34,516 bases of DNA, from NCBI GenBank assembly GCA_964488495.1, contig CAZAUQ010000025.1, positions 1 through 34,516 of the forward strand, in the 5' to 3' direction. This document shows, piece after piece, positions 32,156-34,516 of this stretch (positions within the stretch are counted from its first letter, which is position 1; the number at the start of each line of letters is the position of its first letter). The notes beneath the pieces were generated by a model. That model was not told where the DNA came from and ran no database searches. It worked only from the letters and a program-made list of their open reading frames with translations. The position numbers and the translations under genes are program-made. The DNA comes from UBA1402 sp964488495. Lineage in GTDB: Bacteria > Bacteroidota > Bacteroidia > Bacteroidales > UBA1402.

Positions 32156-34516
32156 CTAACGGGCATAAATGATGATCTTTTTAGTTTCGATAGCACCATC
32201 TTCAAAAACAGTGCGTTCAATAGTAACTCCAACACCGGGTTCCAGCAACCTGATACCGTTCAGATCGTAATAGCTGCGTGAAACAACCACCCTGTCGTTG
32301 GAAACACCTTCAAGAGCATCTCCTTTTTCTACTAAGATTTGGTCAACAGTGGCCAGTGTGGTCGAATCGGCCATAACACAAGCCTGGAAGGCCGGTATCA
32401 CAGGATTGGCCGTCTTAACAAAGGCTGTACCCTCTTCGTTCATCACATATGCATAAACGGTAGAGGTATCTGTGCCAAGAACTTGCGGTATAAAGCGCCT
32501 GTTGGTTCTGTAAGCCATACCACTCGACGGAGCGTTGAAGGTAGTTTGTGCAATACCCAGTTCAAGACCTGTTTCACTCTCGTACAAGAAAGTAATAGGT
32601 TGACCTACGTATTGTTCGGTCACTTTTATTACATAACCCACCGTATTGGCTACGATATTGGTAGATTCTCCCAACTCGACAAATTCTCCGGAGGAGAGGC
32701 GTCTGATTGTGTAATCCGTTCCACGTACCAATACTTTCTGGTCAGCATCCATAATAACCGGTTTGTTGAATGGGGCAACAAAAGGTTCGTAACCAGAACC
32801 GAATACCCGGGTAAAGTTAACACTGCCTGTTATGGACAATACTTCATTCTGGGTGATATTCATAGCCTTATCGTATTCCACTGAGACGTTTCCGGCTGCA
32901 GTAATATCGATGCTTACCGTATTTACATCCAGATAAATATCAGGAATAAAGACATTTACTTTCTGTAAGGTTTTGTAGCGGTCCATTGTATAGCTGCATG
33001 AAGTAGTAGTAGATTTTACAATGTAGGAAGTACCATCTACAATAAACTCAACAAACTGACCCGCAGTAATATTACTAACAGTAACTGCCCTGCCTCCACT
33101 GGATTGACTGTACAAACCAGCGGCTTTACCGTCGGCTCCGTTACGGAGTACGTAGCTATCAAAGCTAGCAGCAAAACCGGGGAAGTACTGAATCTTGACA
33201 GAGTCCTGATCGTAATAGAAAAGGTTATCGGCGTTCTTATCACTGCCGGCACCTTCGTTCAGGTAAATATCGGTAAACACATTCAGCGAATCATATGTAG
33301 CAGTCCAGCCATGAGCTAACATGGTATCAATGATAGCCTGATCCACCTGAGTAAAGTCGTAGGACTTGGCTACCCGGTAATTGGTGCGGCCGTCAATCTG
33401 GATACTGGTGCTGGCGGAGGCATAACCCGGGGCCGATGCAGTAACGGTCAGCGTACAGGTTTCATCGATGGTAAGCGGTTCAGTATAAACGCCGCTGTTT
33501 GTTCCGTATTCATAATTAATTTCAGAAACTGGAACTAACAAAACGTCACTGTTATCGTAACTGACGGCATAGGTCTTAGCTGTTCCGTTCACTGATATCA
33601 ATGTAATTACGGGTGCATTAACAGGCACTTCGATTCCGGCAGCAAATTTACTCTTCACCAAGGGAGAATTTACGGTACCATTGGTTGCATAGGCCAGCAA
33701 ATAAGTGGTATCGGCACTGACTGCAAAGGGAGCAGCGTAAGTTTGCCATTGATACTTGACCGTATCAACATCGGCGATTTCAACGACTGCTTCATAGTCT
33801 TCGGCACTGACACTGGTATACATAAAGCTTGCTTCGGCCTGGGTTGAAAGCATGGTGATAATACGGGAAATTCCGTCCACACCGGTCATTAACACAGTCG
33901 GTTCTACCATGACGGCGCCTTTTACCAGTTTACTGAAGGCAATGTTGTCAATCTTCATTTCAGAGTAATAACGGCCTGCCAATAAATACAGACCCACGCA
34001 TTCGATGCCTGCACTGCCCGATGTAATGGCAGCCTTGTCCAGAACGACGGAGTCATTAGCATTGGTAATCGTTAGTAATATACCTTCGGCACTTACTTCG
34101 GCACTATAATGATAGAATTCGAGCGCATTCAAAACAACATTATAGCTCTCGGCACCACTACCAGCGATGGTCCAAGTGGTAGAATTGGTGGTGGATACTT
34201 TGAAGAGATAACCTTTTTCTGCACCCCAATCGACATTGGCGCTGTAGTAGGCAAAATCAGTACCCTTAACCGCAAATTCGGTACCCTTGTTATTACCGGC
34301 CAGCATAGCCAGATCAAATTCCAGAATGTACTTTTCTACATCGGTAAAGTCTACCCCAAAATCAGAATTACTACCTCTGTTATTGGCATTGCCGTGATTG
34401 TAATGTATGTATTTATTGCCAGCTTCTTCGACCAGAGAATAACCGGCCTGATTGTTGGGACAAATCCAAACATCTGCAGCGGCAGCCACATTTTCGTAAT
34501 CCTGCATATACCAGGT
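32156..34516 (-). CDS. Large T9SS-exported protein, partial (N-terminus outside window)
   Basis: At least 786 residues are open to the right edge of the window. The frame continues upstream of the first Met (TWYMQDYENV), so the true start is beyond it. Nothing here is catalytic by eye. Beta-rich domains follow one another: a LamG/jelly-roll-like start (about 34500-33930), a bacterial Ig-like or chitobiase C-terminal-like segment around 33390-33640 (INYEYGTNSGVYTEPLTI ... TASAPGYASAS), and two further beta modules. The end (SYYDLNGIRLLEPGVGVTIERTVFEDG ... KKIIIYAR) is a T9SS C-terminal sorting domain variant. It is probably a surface or secreted adhesin or carbohydrate-related protein; the function is not assigned. 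Confidence 0.85.
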   Translation of the reverse strand, partial: TWYMQDYENVAAAADVWICPNNQAGYSLVEEAGNKYIHYNHGNANNRGSNSDFGVDFTDVEKYILEFDLAMLAGNNKGTEFAVKGTDFAYYSANVDWGAEKGYLFKVSTTNSTTWTIAGSGAESYNVVLNALEFYHYSAEVSAEGILLTITNANDSVVLDKAAITSGSAGIECVGLYLLAGRYYSEMKIDNIAFSKLVKGAVMVEPTVLMTGVDGISRIITMLSTQAEASFMYTSVSAEDYEAVVEIADVDTVKYQWQTYAAPFAVSADTTYLLAYATNGTVNSPLVKSKFAAGIEVPVNAPVITLISVNGTAKTYAVSYDNSDVLLVPVSEINYEYGTNSGVYTEPLTIDETCTLTVTASAPGYASASTSIQIDGRTNYRVAKSYDFTQVDQAIIDTMLAHGWTATYDSLNVFTDIYLNEGAGSDKNADNLFYYDQDSVKIQYFPGFAASFDSYVLRNGADGKAAGLYSQSSGGRAVTVSNITAGQFVEFIVDGTSYIVKSTTTSCSYTMDRYKTLQKVNVFIPDIYLDVNTVSIDITAAGNVSVEYDKAMNITQNEVLSITGSVNFTRVFGSGYEPFVAPFNKPVIMDADQKVLVRGTDYTIRRLSSGEFVELGESTNIVANTVGYVIKVTEQYVGQPITFLYESETGLELGIAQTTFNAPSSGMAYRTNRRFIPQVLGTDTSTVYAYVMNEEGTAFVKTANPVIPAFQACVMADSTTLATVDQILVEKGDALEGVSNDRVVVSRSYYDLNGIRLLEPGVGVTIERTVFEDGAIETKKIIIYAR

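Overview
The window comes from a member of the Bacteroidota, most likely order Bacteroidales. Four things point there. (1) Several genes are preceded by a Bacteroidota-type -7 box (TAnnTTTG), and the tRNA-Ser gene has the full TTTG-N19-TAnnTTTG promoter. (2) Two exported proteins end in type IX secretion (T9SS) sorting domains. (3) MraY carries the long insert and FtsI the C-terminal PASTA domain usual in this phylum, and a BlaI / M56-TonB pair is present. (4) There are glycine-lipid type acyltransferases (GlsA/GlsB). Genus is not resolvable by eye. A run of exactly 100 N inside murG marks a scaffolded draft assembly.

Layout. 3-89: tRNA-Ser(CGA). 187-2549: two-gene module of a BlaI-type repressor and a BlaR1-like M56 metallopeptidase ending in two near-identical TonB C-terminal domains, with two palindromic operator candidates upstream. 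2733-5773: a secreted S9B dipeptidyl peptidase IV translationally coupled to lipoyl synthase (lipA). The lipA stop codon lies in the first unit of a short 22-bp tandem repeat. 5868-7669: a TIGR01212-type radical SAM protein facing an SDR oxidoreductase. 7762-11422: a secreted T9SS arabinanase-like GH43 enzyme followed 13 bp later by argB.

11433-26551 (minus strand): a compact division and cell wall (dcw) operon in the order mraZ, rsmH, ftsL-like, ftsI, murE, mraY, murD, ftsW, murG (gapped), murC, ftsQ, ftsA, ftsZ, then yqeY. murF, ddl and murB are absent. The genes supply the cytoplasmic steps (MurC/D/E), the lipid steps (MraY/MurG), the septal synthase FtsW-FtsI and the Z-ring proteins FtsA/FtsZ. 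A promoter with a MraZ-type operator (12-bp direct repeat, 20-bp spacing) lies in front of mraZ.

26860-32098 (plus strand): glsA and glsB (glycine lipid synthesis), metG, and a URO-D superfamily protein that resembles corrinoid/CoM-type methyltransferases rather than HemE, ended by a strong bidirectional terminator. 32156-34516: the C-terminal part of a large T9SS-exported protein on the minus strand that runs off the window.

Most of the window is core bacterial content. The less ordinary signals are the BlaI operator pair with the duplicated-TonB M56 sensor, the 22-bp repeats at the lipA end, the MraZ operator, near-leaderless starts, competing inverted repeats before the URO-D gene, and the mis-sized gap in murG. 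I do not see a clear new multi-gene defence or mobile system.
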